A stretch of DNA of 64,000 bases. Origin: Geminicoccaceae bacterium. GTDB taxonomy: Bacteria; Pseudomonadota; Alphaproteobacteria; Geminicoccales; Geminicoccaceae. A program made the position numbers and the translations under genes. Location: NCBI GenBank assembly GCA_028279345.1, contig JANQNY010000080.1, positions 41,098 through 105,097 of the forward strand, in the 5' to 3' direction. The first letter of the stretch is position 1, and each line of letters begins with the position of its first letter. The notes below the pieces were generated by a model. It was not told where the DNA came from, searched no databases, and was given only the letters and a program-made list of their open reading frames with translations. This document shows, piece after piece, positions 34,479 to 44,875 of the stretch.

Positions 34479-35779
34479 CCGCCCTCACCCCGCGCGAGAT
34501 CGTCTCGGAGCTCGATCGTTTCATCGTCGGCCAACGGGATGCCAAGCGGGCGGTGGCGATCGCGCTGCGTAACCGCTGGCGGCGTCAGCAGCTCGACGAA
34601 CGGCTCAAGGAGGAGGTTCAGCCCAAGAACATCCTCATGATCGGCCCGACGGGCTGCGGCAAAACGGAGATCTCGAGGCGTCTCGCGCGTCTCGCCCAGG
34701 CCCCGTTCCTCAAGGTCGAGGCGACCAAGTTCACCGAGGTCGGCTATGTCGGCCGCGACGTGGAGAGCATCGTTCGCGACCTCGTGGAGGTAGCCATCAA
34801 GATGACCCGCGACCGGCTCCGCAAAGAGGTCCAGGCGCAGGCCGAGGTCGCCGCCGAGGAGCGGGTGATCGCCGCACTGGTCGGCGAGAATGCCGGCCGC
34901 GACACGCGCGAGAAGTTCCGTCGGATGCTGCGCGACGGCGCGCTCGCCGACCGCGAGATCGAGCTCGAGGTCCAGGCCGGCAGCGAAGGCATGCCCGCCT
35001 TCGAGATCCCCGGCATGCCGGGCGCGCAGATGGGCATGGTCAATCTCGGCGACATCTTCGGCAAGGCCCTGGGCGGCCGCACCAAGCGTCGGCGCATGAC
35101 CGTGGCCGAGAGCTACGACGTGCTGATCGCCGAGGAGAGCGACAAGCTCCTCGACCAGGAAACGGTCATCAAGCAGGCGATCCAGTCCACCGAGAGCAAC
35201 GGCATCGTCTTCCTCGACGAGATCGACAAGATCACCGCGCGCGAAGGTCGCGCGGGCGACGTCTCGCGCGAAGGCGTGCAGCGGGACCTCCTGCCGCTGA
35301 TCGAGGGCACGCAGGTCACGACCAAGCACGGCGTGGTCAAGACCGACCACATCCTGTTCATCGCCTCGGGCGCCTTCCATCTCGCCAAACCCGCGGACCT
35401 CCTGCCCGAGCTGCAGGGGCGCCTGCCCATCCGTGTCGAGCTCAGCGGTCTCGACCAGGGCGATCTCAAGCGCATCCTCGTCGAGCCCGAGGCGAGCCTG
35501 ATCGAGCAGTACAAGGCGCTGCTCGCCACCGAGGGGGTCGATCTGGCGATCACCGAGGATGCCGTGGAAGAGCTCGCGCGGCTCGCCCACGAGGTGAACA
35601 ACCGGGTCGAGAACATCGGCGCGCGGCGGCTGCAAACGGTGATGGAGCGCGTGGTCGACGAAATCAGCTTCACCGCCTCGGATCGCAATGGTGACGAGGT
35701 CACCATCGACGCTGCCTATGTCCGCGATCGCGTCGCCGACCTCGTCGACGCGGGCGATCTCTCCAAGTTCATCCTCTAG
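34475..35779 (+). CDS. hslU: HslU ATPase subunit
   Basis: AAA+ unfoldase of 434 residues that feeds Hsl[34 protein letters not shown], Walker A GPTGCGKT (57-64), pore loop [11 protein letters not shown], an intermediate domain of about 110-235, Walker [12 protein letters not shown] and the C-terminal sensor [11 protein letters not shown], ending LSKFIL, which docks into HslV. It works in cytoplasmic degradation of misfolded and regulatory proteins and is normally heat inducible. All family motifs are intact. Confidence 0.95.
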   Translation: MTALTPREIVSELDRFIVGQRDAKRAVAIALRNRWRRQQLDERLKEEVQPKNILMIGPTGCGKTEISRRLARLAQAPFLKVEATKFTEVGYVGRDVESIVRDLVEVAIKMTRDRLRKEVQAQAEVAAEERVIAALVGENAGRDTREKFRRMLRDGALADREIELEVQAGSEGMPAFEIPGMPGAQMGMVNLGDIFGKALGGRTKRRRMTVAESYDVLIAEESDKLLDQETVIKQAIQSTESNGIVFLDEIDKITAREGRAGDVSREGVQRDLLPLIEGTQVTTKHGVVKTDHILFIASGAFHLAKPADLLPELQGRLPIRVELSGLDQGDLKRILVEPEASLIEQYKALLATEGVDLAITEDAVEELARLAHEVNNRVENIGARRLQTVMERVVDEISFTASDRNGDEVTIDAAYVRDRVADLVDAGDLSKFIL

Positions 35780-35797
35780 CTGCAGGCGAGGTCGGCT

Positions 35798-36865
35798 GTG
35801 GCCATGCCCGCGGGACGCGCCGAGCAGATCGCGGCGCTCGCAGCCTTGGCACTCTTGGCCCTGGGCACCTTCGCGGTGCTGCGCCCCTTCGTTGCCGCCA
35901 TCCTCTGGGCCTTCGTGATCGCGCTCGCGACGTGGCCGGCCTTCGATCGGCTCCTTGCCGCGGTCGGCGGCAGGCGCACGCTCGCGGCCGCGCTGATGGT
36001 GCTTGTGTTGACCGCGTGCCTCATCGTGCCGCTGGGCCTCGCCGGCTTTGGCCTCTCGCGTAGCGTGCCTAACGTCATCACGTGGGCGCGCGAGATCATC
36101 GCCGATCCGCCGCCGCCGCCGACATGGCTCATGGAGACGCCGATCCTCGACGACACCATCGGCCTTGCCTGGCAGCAGATTGCCCACCGAGAGTTCAATC
36201 TTGCCGGTACGGTCGAGCCCCATGTGGGCAGGATCTCGAGCTTTCTTCTAGGCGTAGCCGCCGCGATCGGCGGTGGGCTGTTTCAGCTCGGCATCAGCCT
36301 CCTGATCGCCTTCTTTCTCTATCGCGACGGCGATTTCGTCGCGGGCGAGGTCCGGAGCCTGATGGAGCGGGTCGCCGGCGCCCGCGCCAAGCGGCTGCTG
36401 CGCGAGGCGCACGGCACGATGACGGGCGTCATTTACGGCATCATCGGCACAGCCCTGCTCCAGGGCTTTCTCACGGCGTTGGGTCTGTGGCTCGCCGGCG
36501 TGCCGACACCGCTGCTCTTGGGCGCACTCGCCGCGGTCGTCTCGCCGCTGCCGTGGGGCGTGGGGCTCGTCATCTGGCCTTCGGCGCTCTGGCTCGCCTT
36601 CGAGGGAAACTACTTCGCCGCGGCGTTCGTCTTCATCTGGGGGATCGCACCGGTCGGCGTCGTGGACAATGTCGTGCGTCCGCTGTTCGTCTCCCGATCG
36701 AGCCGCCTGCCCTTCGTGCTCGTGCTCATGGGTCTGATCGGCGGCGCGTTGGTCGCGGGCGTCGTCGGCCTCTTTCTCGGCCCCGTCATCCTTGCCGTCG
36801 CCTACGCCCTGTTGCGCGAGTGGGCGGCTGAGCATCGCGAGCGCGAGGTTCGCGCGGCGGAGTGA
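35798..36865 (+). CDS. AI-2E family membrane transporter
   Basis: Polytopic protein of 355 residues with the AI-2E (PF01594 type) layout: two N-terminal helices, an extracytoplasmic loop with poly-proline (DPPPPPTWL), then LLIAFFLYRDGDF and a C-terminal block of four helices with AAVVSPLPWGVGLVIWP and DNVVRPLFVSR. Members export autoinducer or peptides or exchange Na+/H+; the role here is open. GTG 35798 has a GAGG site six bases upstream; ATG 35804 is the alternative. It follows hslU by 18 bases. Confidence 0.85.
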   Translation: MAMPAGRAEQIAALAALALLALGTFAVLRPFVAAILWAFVIALATWPAFDRLLAAVGGRRTLAAALMVLVLTACLIVPLGLAGFGLSRSVPNVITWAREIIADPPPPPTWLMETPILDDTIGLAWQQIAHREFNLAGTVEPHVGRISSFLLGVAAAIGGGLFQLGISLLIAFFLYRDGDFVAGEVRSLMERVAGARAKRLLREAHGTMTGVIYGIIGTALLQGFLTALGLWLAGVPTPLLLGALAAVVSPLPWGVGLVIWPSALWLAFEGNYFAAAFVFIWGIAPVGVVDNVVRPLFVSRSSRLPFVLVLMGLIGGALVAGVVGLFLGPVILAVAYALLREWAAEHREREVRAAE

Positions 36866-36908
36866 GCGGCGCTAGGGCTCTCGCTGTTGCCGCTCGAAGG
36901 TGACCGTT

Positions 36909-36981
36909 GCCACCCGCGCCCCCGCCCTTCCGCCCGCGAGCGTACGATGCCATCGGGTGGAAGGGCGGGGGCGCGGGCGGC
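36909..36981. repeat. long palindromic repeat, copy 2
   Basis: Arms 36909-36936 and 36954-36981 are complementary over 28 bases, with one mismatch and one wobble pair, around the 17-base loop CGAGCGTACGATGCCAT. Loop and arms match the copy at 28867-28937. It lies between two convergent genes, so it could serve as a two-way transcription stop, yet the preserved loop argues for a dispersed repeat family. Confidence 0.8.
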
Positions 36982-37008
36982 GCAGCCAAACGGGAACGGC
37001 CAAAGCGA

Positions 37009-37485
37009 TCAGCGCACCTGCGGCATCACCGTGAACATGTCGCCGGAGCTCCAGACGACGGCCTCGAAGCACGGCTCGGCACCGGCACCGCCGCACCAGC
37101 CGCCGTCGCGCGCGACGAGCAGGATCGGTCGGCCGTCCCAATCCAGCATGCGCCAACCCTCCGCCTGGAAGGACCAGGCTTGGTCCCCCACGAAGGCATG
37201 CAGCGGGCAGCCGCCACTACCGCAATAGGGCGACGGGACGGCTGTGCAGCTGAAGCCGCGCGCATCGATCAGCGTGTCCGCCGTGCCGTCGCCAGTCAGA
37301 TCAACCTCGAGGATCGCTCCGCCCACATCGAACACGCCGCCGAGGTCCTCGCAGGCGACGCGCGCCTCGTCGAGTGTCAGGGTCATCGAGTCCGCGGCCA
37401 CGGGCCCACCAGGCGTGGCAACGACAAGGCACAGGCCCGCCAGGAGCAGCGGGCGCAAGCGCGTAACGACATGGATGCTCGGCAT
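37009..37485 (-). CDS. secreted cysteine-rich protein, unknown
   Basis: Protein of 158 residues with a signal peptide (LLLAGLCLVVATPGGPVAADS). The mature part has six or more cysteines (VACEDLGG, GFSCTAVPSPYCGSGGCPLH, GGWCGGAGAEPCFE) and an FG-GAP/EF-hand-like loop, VDLTGDGTADTLIDARGF, which may bind calcium. No family is named. It is 27 bases after the RND pump gene on the same strand and may be the last member of the efflux operon. Confidence 0.7.
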   Translation of the reverse strand: MPSIHVVTRLRPLLLAGLCLVVATPGGPVAADSMTLTLDEARVACEDLGGVFDVGGAILEVDLTGDGTADTLIDARGFSCTAVPSPYCGSGGCPLHAFVGDQAWSFQAEGWRMLDWDGRPILLVARDGGWCGGAGAEPCFEAVVWSSGDMFTVMPQVR

Positions 37486-37512
37486 TGATCGGCTCGTCGA
37501 CCCCGGTTCCGC

Positions 37513-40500
37513 TCAATCACCGGCGGGTTCAGGCGCCGGCTGACGCGCGCCGAGCCGCTTGGCTCGCTCACGCAACAGTTGAAATATGACATATAGCGGT
37601 GGGATTAAGAAGATGCCGAATATGGCCGCTGCCAGCATGCCGCCGAACACCGGCAGCGCCACGGCCAACCGGCTCGCCTCGCCGGCGCCGCCGGCGACCA
37701 AAAGCGGCACGAGGCCCGCGAGAAAGGAGAAGCTGGTCATCATGACCGGGCGGAAGCGCAGCCGTGCGCCGTCCGTTGCCGCTTCGGCCAGCGGGCGGCC
37801 CTTCTCGCGCTCGATCTTGGCGAACTCGATGATCAGGATGGCGTTCTTCGCGGCGAGCGCGATGAGCACGACGAGCCCGATCTGGGCGTAGACGTCGAAG
37901 CTGAGCCCGACGAGCCCGATCGACGCGACCGCACCCAGGACGCCGACCGAAACCGAAAGCAGCACCGGTACCGGGATCGTCCAGCTCTCGTAGAGCGCCA
38001 CGAGGAAGAGGTAAGCGAAGAGAACCGCGAGTGCGAGGACGATGGTCGTCTGGCCTGCCGCCTCCTTCTCCTGGAGAGCCGTGCCGGTCCACTCATAGCC
38101 GAAGCCCTGCGGCAGCGTGGCGCTCGATACCTGCTCCATCGCCAAGAGCGCGTCGCCACTGCTCACGCCCGGTGCCGGCGAGCCGTTTATGGTGACCGAG
38201 CGGAAGCCGTTGTAGCGGGTGAGCGCCGAGGGACCGAGCTCGAGCCGCACCGTGGCGATCGAGGCGAGCGGCACCATCTCGCCCGCTCGGTTCGGCACGT
38301 TGACCGCGAAGATGTCCTCGACGCTGCTGCGGTAGGGCGCGTCGGCCTGGACGTTGACCTGCCAGGTGCGACCGAACAGGTTGAAGTCGTTGACGTAGAG
38401 ACCGCCGAGCGTGCCCTGCAGCGCACTGAAGACGTCGGCGACTTCCACGCCCAGCACCTGCGCCTTCTCGCGGTCGAGCTCGAGGAAGAGCTGCGGCGTG
38501 TTGGCCGCAAAGGTCGAGAACACGCCGGCAAGCTGCGGCTCCTGGTTGGCGGCGACGATGAGGGCTTGCGTGACCGCTGCGAGATCGGTGACTGTGCCGC
38601 CCCTCAGGTCCTGCAGCTGGTACTCGAAGCCGCCCGTCGTGCCGAGGCCCACGATTGGCGGCAGATTGAAGGCGAAACCGGTCGCCGCCGGGATCGCCAG
38701 GATCTGCGGCTGCACGCGATCGATGATGGCGGCCACATGATCCTCGGGTGCCGCGCGTTCGTCGAATGGGGCCAGGCTGGCGATGAAGAAGGCGCTGTTG
38801 GATTTGGCGAGCCCGCTTAGGAAGTCGTAGCCGACGATCGAGGTGACCCCGAAGATCGCCTCCTCGGCGCCGAGGATTGCCTCGATGCGCTCAACGACCT
38901 CCTCCGTGCGATTGACCGACGCGCCTTCCGGAAGCTGGACCTGGGCGAAGAAGGCGCCCTGGTCCTCATCGGGCAGAAACCCGGTGGGCGTCCGCTCGAA
39001 CAGCCAGCCGGTTGCGAGCAAGACCCCTGCAACGGCCACCAGCGACAGCGCGGACACGCGGACGACACGCGCAACCGCCCATGCGTAGCCGTCGCGCGTC
39101 CGGTCGATCGCCCAACTGATCGGGCCCATGACGGCGCCCAGCAGGAGCCCGCCCACGATCCCGTAGATGAGGCCTTCCCAGCCATGAAAGATGTAAGCTG
39201 CCACGGGCGCCAGGATGACGCCGATGACCACGCCTTGCGTGACCCGGCCCCGGAAGCTCCCCGCGTGCATGCCGGGGCGCAGCAACATGGCGCAGAGGGC
39301 TGGACTTAGGGTCAGCGCGTTGATCGCCGAAATCACCATCGACACCGATACCGCTACGGCGAACTGCTGGAAGAGCTGTCCGGCGATACCGGGAATGAAC
39401 GCGACTGGCACGAACACCGAGAGAAGGACGAGGGTGATTGCGAGGATGGGGCCGAAGATCTCGCCCATCGCCTTGCTCGTTGCCTGCGCGGGCGTGAGCT
39501 CCGGTTCGTCGTGCATCACGCGTTCGACGTTCTCGACCACGACGATGGCGTCGTCGACGACGATGCCGATAGCCAGAACGAGCGCCAGGAGCGACACGGT
39601 GTTGGCGCTGAAGCCGATGACCAGCATCACCGCAAACGTGCCGATGAGCGCCACCGGCACCGCAACGATCGGGATGACGGTTGCTCGCCAGCTACCGAGA
39701 AACACGAAGACGACGATCGCTACGAGCGCGAACGCCTCGACCAGCGTATGGACGACCTGCTCGATGCTGCTCTCGACGAACACGGTCGTATCGAAGACGA
39801 CGCCCACTTCGACGTCGTCGGGAAAGCGCTCCGCGAGCCGCTCGAGCTCGCGGTTGACGGCCGCGGTCACCGCGATGGCGTTGGCGCCTGGTGACTGATA
39901 GATGCCGATCGCCGCACTGGGGCCGCCGTTGAACCGTGCGGCGACATCGGCGATCCGCCCGCCGAGCTCGACCCGGCCGAGATCGCCGACGGTTACTGTC
40001 GAGCCGTCGGGATTGGCGCGGACGATGATCCGCTCGAACTCCTCCTCGGTCGTGAGCCGCCCCTGGGTGGTGATGGTGAGCTGATATTGCTGGTCGTCGA
40101 CCAGCGGGGCCGCGCCGATGCGGCCGACGGCGGCCTGGATGTTCTGATTGCGGATAGCGTTGGCGACCTGCGTCGGGGAGAGCTCGAACGCGGTCAGCCG
40201 CTCGGGGTCGAGCCAAATGCGCATCGAGTAGTCGAGCGAGCTGAACAAGGAGGCGTCGCCGACGCCGTTGATTCGCTTGAGCGCGTCGATGATGTTGATG
40301 GTCGCGTAGTTGGTGACGAACAGCTCGTCGTAGGTGCCGTTCGGCGAGTAGACCTGCAGAACCTGCAACAGCGCGGACGACTGCTTCTGGGTGGTGACGC
40401 CCTGCCGCTGCACCTCCTCCGGGAGCTGCGGTAGCGCCAGCGCCACACGGTTCTGCGTGTTGACGGTCGCGATGTCGGGATCGGTGCCGAGCGCGAAGGT

Positions 40501-40779
40501 CACGGTCAGCCGGTAGCTGCCATCGGCGCCGCTCACCGAGCTCATATAGATCATGTCGTCGACGCCGGTGACTTGCTGCTCGATCGGTTGAGCAACCGCC
40601 TCCTCGAGCACATCGGCACTGGCGCCTGGATAGACGGCGTTAACCGAGACCTGCGGCGGGACAATGTCGGGATATTGCGCGGTGGGAATGGCAGTGATCG
40701 CAATGGCGCCTGCCAGCGTCATCACGATCGAGATGACCAGCGCCAGTCGCGGGCGCTGGATGAAGACGTCGAAGATCAT
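37513..40779 (-). CDS. RND efflux pump (HAE1 family), first
   Basis: Inner-membrane proton antiporter of 1088 residues, a full-length AcrB/MexB relative. It starts [27 protein letters not shown]; helix 4 has the proton-relay pair in [19 protein letters not shown]; a second porter domain follows helix 7, and the C terminus has [21 protein letters not shown]. With the adaptor encoded directly upstream (ATGA overlap) and an outer-membrane channel from elsewhere it would export drugs, detergents or bile-type compounds. A longer cytoplasmic insert around 505-570 between helices 6 and 7 is unusual. Confidence 0.92.
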   Translation of the reverse strand: MIFDVFIQRPRLALVISIVMTLAGAIAITAIPTAQYPDIVPPQVSVNAVYPGASADVLEEAVAQPIEQQVTGVDDMIYMSSVSGADGSYRLTVTFALGTDPDIATVNTQNRVALALPQLPEEVQRQGVTTQKQSSALLQVLQVYSPNGTYDELFVTNYATINIIDALKRINGVGDASLFSSLDYSMRIWLDPERLTAFELSPTQVANAIRNQNIQAAVGRIGAAPLVDDQQYQLTITTQGRLTTEEEFERIIVRANPDGSTVTVGDLGRVELGGRIADVAARFNGGPSAAIGIYQSPGANAIAVTAAVNRELERLAERFPDDVEVGVVFDTTVFVESSIEQVVHTLVEAFALVAIVVFVFLGSWRATVIPIVAVPVALIGTFAVMLVIGFSANTVSLLALVLAIGIVVDDAIVVVENVERVMHDEPELTPAQATSKAMGEIFGPILAITLVLLSVFVPVAFIPGIAGQLFQQFAVAVSVSMVISAINALTLSPALCAMLLRPGMHAGSFRGRVTQGVVIGVILAPVAAYIFHGWEGLIYGIVGGLLLGAVMGPISWAIDRTRDGYAWAVARVVRVSALSLVAVAGVLLATGWLFERTPTGFLPDEDQGAFFAQVQLPEGASVNRTEEVVERIEAILGAEEAIFGVTSIVGYDFLSGLAKSNSAFFIASLAPFDERAAPEDHVAAIIDRVQPQILAIPAATGFAFNLPPIVGLGTTGGFEYQLQDLRGGTVTDLAAVTQALIVAANQEPQLAGVFSTFAANTPQLFLELDREKAQVLGVEVADVFSALQGTLGGLYVNDFNLFGRTWQVNVQADAPYRSSVEDIFAVNVPNRAGEMVPLASIATVRLELGPSALTRYNGFRSVTINGSPAPGVSSGDALLAMEQVSSATLPQGFGYEWTGTALQEKEAAGQTTIVLALAVLFAYLFLVALYESWTIPVPVLLSVSVGVLGAVASIGLVGLSFDVYAQIGLVVLIALAAKNAILIIEFAKIEREKGRPLAEAATDGARLRFRPVMMTSFSFLAGLVPLLVAGGAGEASRLAVALPVFGGMLAAAIFGIFLIPPLYVIFQLLRERAKRLGARQPAPEPAGD

Positions 40780-41912
40780 GCGCCAGGCGCCTCGGCGATC
40801 GGCGTCGCTTGAACCTGCTGGCCCGGCCGGACCTTCTGAATGCCCTCGACGATGACGCGCTCACCTTCTTGCAGGCCGTCGCTCACCACCACGTCGCCGC
40901 CTTCGCCGCCCTCGCCGAGCGTGACGGTCCGTGCCTCGACGGTGTCGTCATCGTCAACCACGAGCACCTGCGTGCCCACTTGGCTCACGAGCAGCGAGGC
41001 CGCCGGAATGACGATGGCCTGGAGCGGCTCGCCGCGCTCGATGATGACGTTGACGAACTGCCCCGGCGTCAGCAGCTCGTCGGGATTGGGAAAGGTCGCG
41101 CGGATCTGCAGGGTATCCGTGCCGGCGTCCACCTCCACCTCGGCGAAGTCGATCGTTCCCGGATGCTCATAGAGCTCGCCGGTCGGCAGCTCGGCGCGCA
41201 CGGCGACCTGCATCTGCCCACCTTGCTCGAGCGCCTCCTGCCGCACCTCGGTGAGGATCGCCTGACTCACGGGGAAGCTGACGTAGAGTGGGTCTTGGCT
41301 AACGATCGTCGCGAGCGCGCCACTATCCGGCCCGACATAGGCGCCGATCGAATAGGTGTAGCGGCCGATGCGACCGCTGATCGGCGCCGTGATGTCGGTA
41401 TAGCCGAGGTCGATCTCCGCCGACTGGATTGCCGCTTGGGCTTCGAGCACGCCGGCATCCGCAACGAGCTTCCGGGCGCGCCGTTCGTCGACCTCGGCGG
41501 CGGGAATGTTGTTGCCCCTCAAGAGTTCTTCGCCCCGCGAAAGCTGTGAAGCCGCCGTCGCCACCTCGGCTTCGGCACTCGCCAGCTCCGCCTTGCGCTG
41601 GTCCAAGATGGCCTGGTAGGGCGCCTTTTCGATGACGAAGAGCAGGTCGCCCTCCTTGACGAGGGCACCCTGCTCGAACAAGCGCTCCTCGATGAAGCCC
41701 ACCACTCGCGCGGTCAGCTCCACGCGGTCGATCGCCTCAGCGCGGCCGGTGAAGCGATCACGCGGCGTGACGTCTTCCGTTGCCGCCACGGTCACGCCGA
41801 CCGCGGGCAGCGGCGCCTCCTGGCCCTGCGCAGGCGCGGTCGCGGCGAGGACCAGCAGCGGCGTGATCACCAATGCTCGCCGACACCAGCGAAACGAACG
41901 ACAGGCCTGCAT
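40776..41912 (-). CDS. RND periplasmic adaptor (membrane fusion protein)
   Basis: Protein of 378 residues with a signal peptide ([21 protein letters not shown]), barrel-sandwich halves around [35 protein letters not shown] and DIDLGY-like [21 protein letters not shown], an alpha-helical hairpin between them, and a beta-barrel and membrane-proximal domain after 190. It links the RND pump to the outer-membrane channel. ATG 41912 follows a strong AGGGGGG site. It is the first gene of the operon and starts the pump gene by an ATGA overlap. Confidence 0.9.
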   Translation of the reverse strand: MQACRSFRWCRRALVITPLLVLAATAPAQGQEAPLPAVGVTVAATEDVTPRDRFTGRAEAIDRVELTARVVGFIEERLFEQGALVKEGDLLFVIEKAPYQAILDQRKAELASAEAEVATAASQLSRGEELLRGNNIPAAEVDERRARKLVADAGVLEAQAAIQSAEIDLGYTDITAPISGRIGRYTYSIGAYVGPDSGALATIVSQDPLYVSFPVSQAILTEVRQEALEQGGQMQVAVRAELPTGELYEHPGTIDFAEVEVDAGTDTLQIRATFPNPDELLTPGQFVNVIIERGEPLQAIVIPAASLLVSQVGTQVLVVDDDDTVEARTVTLGEGGEGGDVVVSDGLQEGERVIVEGIQKVRPGQQVQATPIAEAPGA

Positions 41913-42199
41913 ACGAACCCCCCTCAGACCAGAACACGAATGCGGTGCGGTTAGCACACCCGACCGCAAGGCGGGAGTCACCGCGGCTGGAGGTGTAAGG
42001 CTCCTGGTTGCATGAGACAGTAAGGGGTTTTCGGGATCACTCCGGACCTAGGCCGAAGTTCGCAAGTCTGCCTACCCGCACCATTTCGAAGCTGATTGGA
42101 AGCGCTGAGGGGATCAGCGGTCTTGGAGTAGCGCCACCGACGCCCACCTGCAGCACGCATTTGGGCGTAACGGCGATTTAGCAAACCAAGCGAAGTAGC
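41913..42199. other. gene-free gap at the island edge
   Basis: No convincing gene, RNA or repeat is seen. The right part, from about 42000, is the border between GC-rich host DNA and the AT-rich deaminase island, so an attachment or insertion scar could lie here, but I found no matching repeat at the other border near 43980. Confidence 0.3.
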
Positions 42200-42388
42200 T
42201 CACGCGGAGGCGCTGTTTGTCTCCTCCTCTGACGAATCAGAGGTGGAAGAAGCACTTAACGCGGTTTTCGCGAATCTCCGCTGTAGCGACCGTTCGTAAG
42301 GCTTGTCCCGTGTTTCTTCATTCACCGCATCACGCACTGCTTTAAGACGGTCCCTTAACGTCTTCGTCTTAACCGAGTTATTTGACAC
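42200..42388 (-). CDS. small basic-acidic protein after the deaminase
   Basis: ORF of 62 residues: a lysine/arginine-rich helical front (VKTKTLRDRLKAVRDAVNEE; KPYERSLQRRFAKTA) and a Ser/Glu-rich tail (STSDSSEEETNSASA). The GTG start has GGGGAG nine bases upstream, and it begins only 32 bases after the deaminase stop on the same strand, so the two are probably cotranscribed. No family is known to me. A charged small partner could be an antitoxin, inhibitor or adaptor; this is inference from position only. Confidence 0.5.
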   Translation of the reverse strand: MSNNSVKTKTLRDRLKAVRDAVNEETRDKPYERSLQRRFAKTALSASSTSDSSEEETNSASA

Positions 42389-42420
42389 GAATGAATCTCC
42401 CCATGGGCAAAACCTGTATG

Positions 42421-43932
42421 TCAGAGTTCATCCGCTCGCTCAATGGCATTGATCACCTCAGAGAGTATAACCTCCTCCTCTCTCGCGTAGGAGATTCCGG
42501 AAACAATCTCGTCCAATGAGCCCACACGCCTACTCCATCGCAACACGCTGCCGTCAGCGCTCTTACGCTTCCGCATCTTAAATGCCATCATAAAAAATCT
42601 AGGTGCAATACCATGAAATGACTCAAAACTCGTACCTTCTTCCAACTCTGACTCTGAAATTAGGTCTCCGTAAATCCCAAGCGCAAGGCTCTTGGGATAA
42701 GGTTCAATAAATACAACTCTCTTCAAACCGGCTGCCAAGATCTGCCTCGCACACATATGGCATGGAAAAGTTGTGCAATACAAAACACCTCCCTGTACCG
42801 AAATTCCACGACGAGCAGCGTCAACGATCGCGTTCATTTCTGCGTGAACAACACGGCCGAATTCTATTAAGTTTCTTAGTCTCATATTACTATAGCCAAC
42901 ATTTGGATCTTTTTCAAACTTGCTAACGATCTCTTCGTCCGGAAGATTCTTCACATCTTTTTCGAACCAACCTGCGCGTTTAAGCGAGACGAGTACCTCT
43001 TTCACGGTCTCATTTCTCATTCGAGCATTCTCATCGTGACCACGAGCGCAGTCTCGTGGATCAAAATGATCCTCCTCCCATGGTAAACCTCCGCCTCTCG
43101 CGGGAACCTCGTTGCATCCCGTGGCAAGCAACTCTCCACGTGGGTTGGTGATTGCTGCTCCTACTTGTCTTGAAAGATCTGCTGATCGATATGCAGTTGC
43201 TTGTGCCCAATACATTCCCATCTCATCTCGCTGCGGCGTATGAAATGGAAAACCAAAGCAGATCTTAAAAAATCTTTCTATCTCCTCATTCATCTCGCGG
43301 CCAACCATAAACCTCAAAAAATAGTCTGCTTCTGCAAACGCATCACTCACATTTTGACCAAATTCATCGTCTTCCTGATAATCTCGCGTGACAATCTGTT
43401 CCGCATCTGCCCGATGTTGCTCTACATCGGTATCGCCTATTGATGAAGCAATGCGCCTAGCAAGATTCGTGACTCTATCTCTTCGTCGTTCAAAAACAGA
43501 AATCACAATAAAATGATCGCGATAGATTTTTCTAAACATTTTAATTTCTTCCGGATTTTTTAGAGAACGAAGAATATAACAACGTGGTCCGAGAATATTT
43601 TTCGGATTCTTCGTATCTTTTTCACGAATTTTTCGAATTTCATCGACACTTAGCGCGGCAACGGCAGCCATGTTTGATGTATGACGCCTAATGGCATTGC
43701 CAGCACTTATCAGCTTTTCTATTCGTTCAACTTCCGTAGAGTTTTCATCGGGAAGATCTAGGCGTCCACCAAATTCGACAATTTTCGCGCTTAAGGTTAT
43801 TATTGAACATTTGTATCCATATGACTCTATTTCTGCTTGCAATAAACTGCATACGCGATCCAAATCAGTGCCGACAGCGCTGACTAGACCTATAAAGAGT
43901 TCTGCAGTTTGTTCATTTTCATCAACATGCAT
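42421..43932 (-). CDS. AvcD-type anti-phage dCTP/dCMP deaminase
   Basis: Protein of 503 residues in two parts. The N-terminal 200 residues look like a nucleotide-kinase-type P-loop domain (ELFIGLVSAVGTDLDRVCSLL; YILRSLKNPEEIKMFRKIY; FIVISVFERRRDR). The C-terminal part is a zinc deoxycytidylate deaminase with H363-A-E365 (VVHAEMNAI) and C391-H-M-C394 (TFPCHMC), all zinc ligands and the proton-shuttle glutamate present. This architecture is that of the AvcD/dCTP-deaminase defence proteins, which deplete dCTP and dCMP during phage infection. The gene is far more AT-rich than its surroundings and was probably acquired. A small ORF follows 32 bases downstream. Confidence 0.82.
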   Translation of the reverse strand: MHVDENEQTAELFIGLVSAVGTDLDRVCSLLQAEIESYGYKCSIITLSAKIVEFGGRLDLPDENSTEVERIEKLISAGNAIRRHTSNMAAVAALSVDEIRKIREKDTKNPKNILGPRCYILRSLKNPEEIKMFRKIYRDHFIVISVFERRRDRVTNLARRIASSIGDTDVEQHRADAEQIVTRDYQEDDEFGQNVSDAFAEADYFLRFMVGREMNEEIERFFKICFGFPFHTPQRDEMGMYWAQATAYRSADLSRQVGAAITNPRGELLATGCNEVPARGGGLPWEEDHFDPRDCARGHDENARMRNETVKEVLVSLKRAGWFEKDVKNLPDEEIVSKFEKDPNVGYSNMRLRNLIEFGRVVHAEMNAIVDAARRGISVQGGVLYCTTFPCHMCARQILAAGLKRVVFIEPYPKSLALGIYGDLISESELEEGTSFESFHGIAPRFFMMAFKMRKRKSADGSVLRWSRRVGSLDEIVSGISYAREEEVILSEVINAIERADEL

Positions 43933-44098
43933 TTTTGTTATGCTCTCTAAATGTGTTGAGGATTTGCTCTAAGAATACTCTTGCCAAACGCAGTTTGGAA
44001 AGCGGGACTTTTAGTAGGAGCTACAGAACATCGTGAGGCGAAAAACCGGCCTCACCGCGGCTATCCTTGCCTTCCGCTTGAACTGTGCCAGCGGCGCG
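43933..44098. other. gap upstream of the deaminase
   Basis: AT-rich promoter region for the minus-strand deaminase and island border. It contains a perfect hairpin, CCAAAC-GCA-GTTTGG (43984-43998). In known AvcID systems a small inhibitory RNA is encoded upstream of avcD, so this is where one should look; nothing in the sequence proves it. Confidence 0.3.
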
Positions 44099-44845
44099 CT
44101 ACCGCCCGCCGCCGATGTCGAAGCTGGTGGCGGTCACGTAGCTCGCGTGGTCGGAGCAGAGCCAGAGGACGGCTTCGGCGACCTCTTCGGCGGTGCCCGC
44201 GCGGCCGATCGGGACGCCGGCGCCGAGCTGGCCGAGGCGGTCTCCGACCCCCATGGTCGCGTGGATCTCGGTGTCGATCAGGCCCGGCTTCACGCCGCAG
44301 ACGCGCACACCTTCGGCGGCCACCTCGCGGCCGAGCTGCTCGGTCAGCACGTCGAGGCCGCCCTTGGCGATGCCGTAGGCCACCAGCTTGACCTCGCCCG
44401 CGCGCCGCGTCGCGATCGACGAGGTGTTGACGATGACGCCGCCCTTGCCGCCCCTGGCGCGGCTCATGCGCCGCACCGCCTCGCGCGCGCAGAGGATGGC
44501 GCCCACGAGGTCGACCTCGAGGACGCGGCGCACCGTTGCTTCGTCGAGGTCGGCTAGCGGCTTTGCCTCGTGGACGATGCCGGCATTGTTGACGAAGGCG
44601 TCGATCGGCCCGAGCTCGGCCTCGACGCGATCGAACATGCCCGCGATGGAGGCCGTGTCGGCGACGTCCGCCTGCACCGTGACGGCCCGCCGCCCGGCCT
44701 GGCGAACCGCGCTCGCCACCGCGTCCGCGGCGTCGCCACGGCCGGCGTAGTTGATCCCGACATCGTAGCCTCGTCGTGCCGCGAGCCGGCACGCCGCCGC
44801 ACCGATCCCCCGGCTGCCGCCGGTGACGAGCATGACCTTCGCCAT
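44099..44845 (-). CDS. SDR-family oxidoreductase (FabG-like)
   Basis: Short-chain dehydrogenase of 248 residues: VTGGSRGIGAA at the N terminus for NAD(P) binding, FVNNAGI, the catalytic serine in VNTSSIATRR, YGIAK with the tyrosine and lysine, and the end ATSFDIGGGR. The arginine after TGGS suggests NADP preference. The substrate is unknown. Last gene of a ferredoxin-glyoxalase-SDR group with gaps of about 30 bases on the minus strand. Confidence 0.85.
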   Translation of the reverse strand: MAKVMLVTGGSRGIGAAACRLAARRGYDVGINYAGRGDAADAVASAVRQAGRRAVTVQADVADTASIAGMFDRVEAELGPIDAFVNNAGIVHEAKPLADLDEATVRRVLEVDLVGAILCAREAVRRMSRARGGKGGVIVNTSSIATRRAGEVKLVAYGIAKGGLDVLTEQLGREVAAEGVRVCGVKPGLIDTEIHATMGVGDRLGQLGAGVPIGRAGTAEEVAEAVLWLCSDHASYVTATSFDIGGGR

Positions 44846-44875
44846 CAGGGGCGCCCTCCCGGCCTCGGTCCCCGG

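Noticed and set aside
34433..36223. Long minus-strand open frame opposite hslU
   Set aside because: Mirror of HslU codons; no protein features and it crosses several real gene boundaries.
41978..42184. Short ORF or integrase remnant at the left border of the deaminase island
   Set aside because: No integrase motif or start signal; no matching repeat at the other border to define an attachment site.
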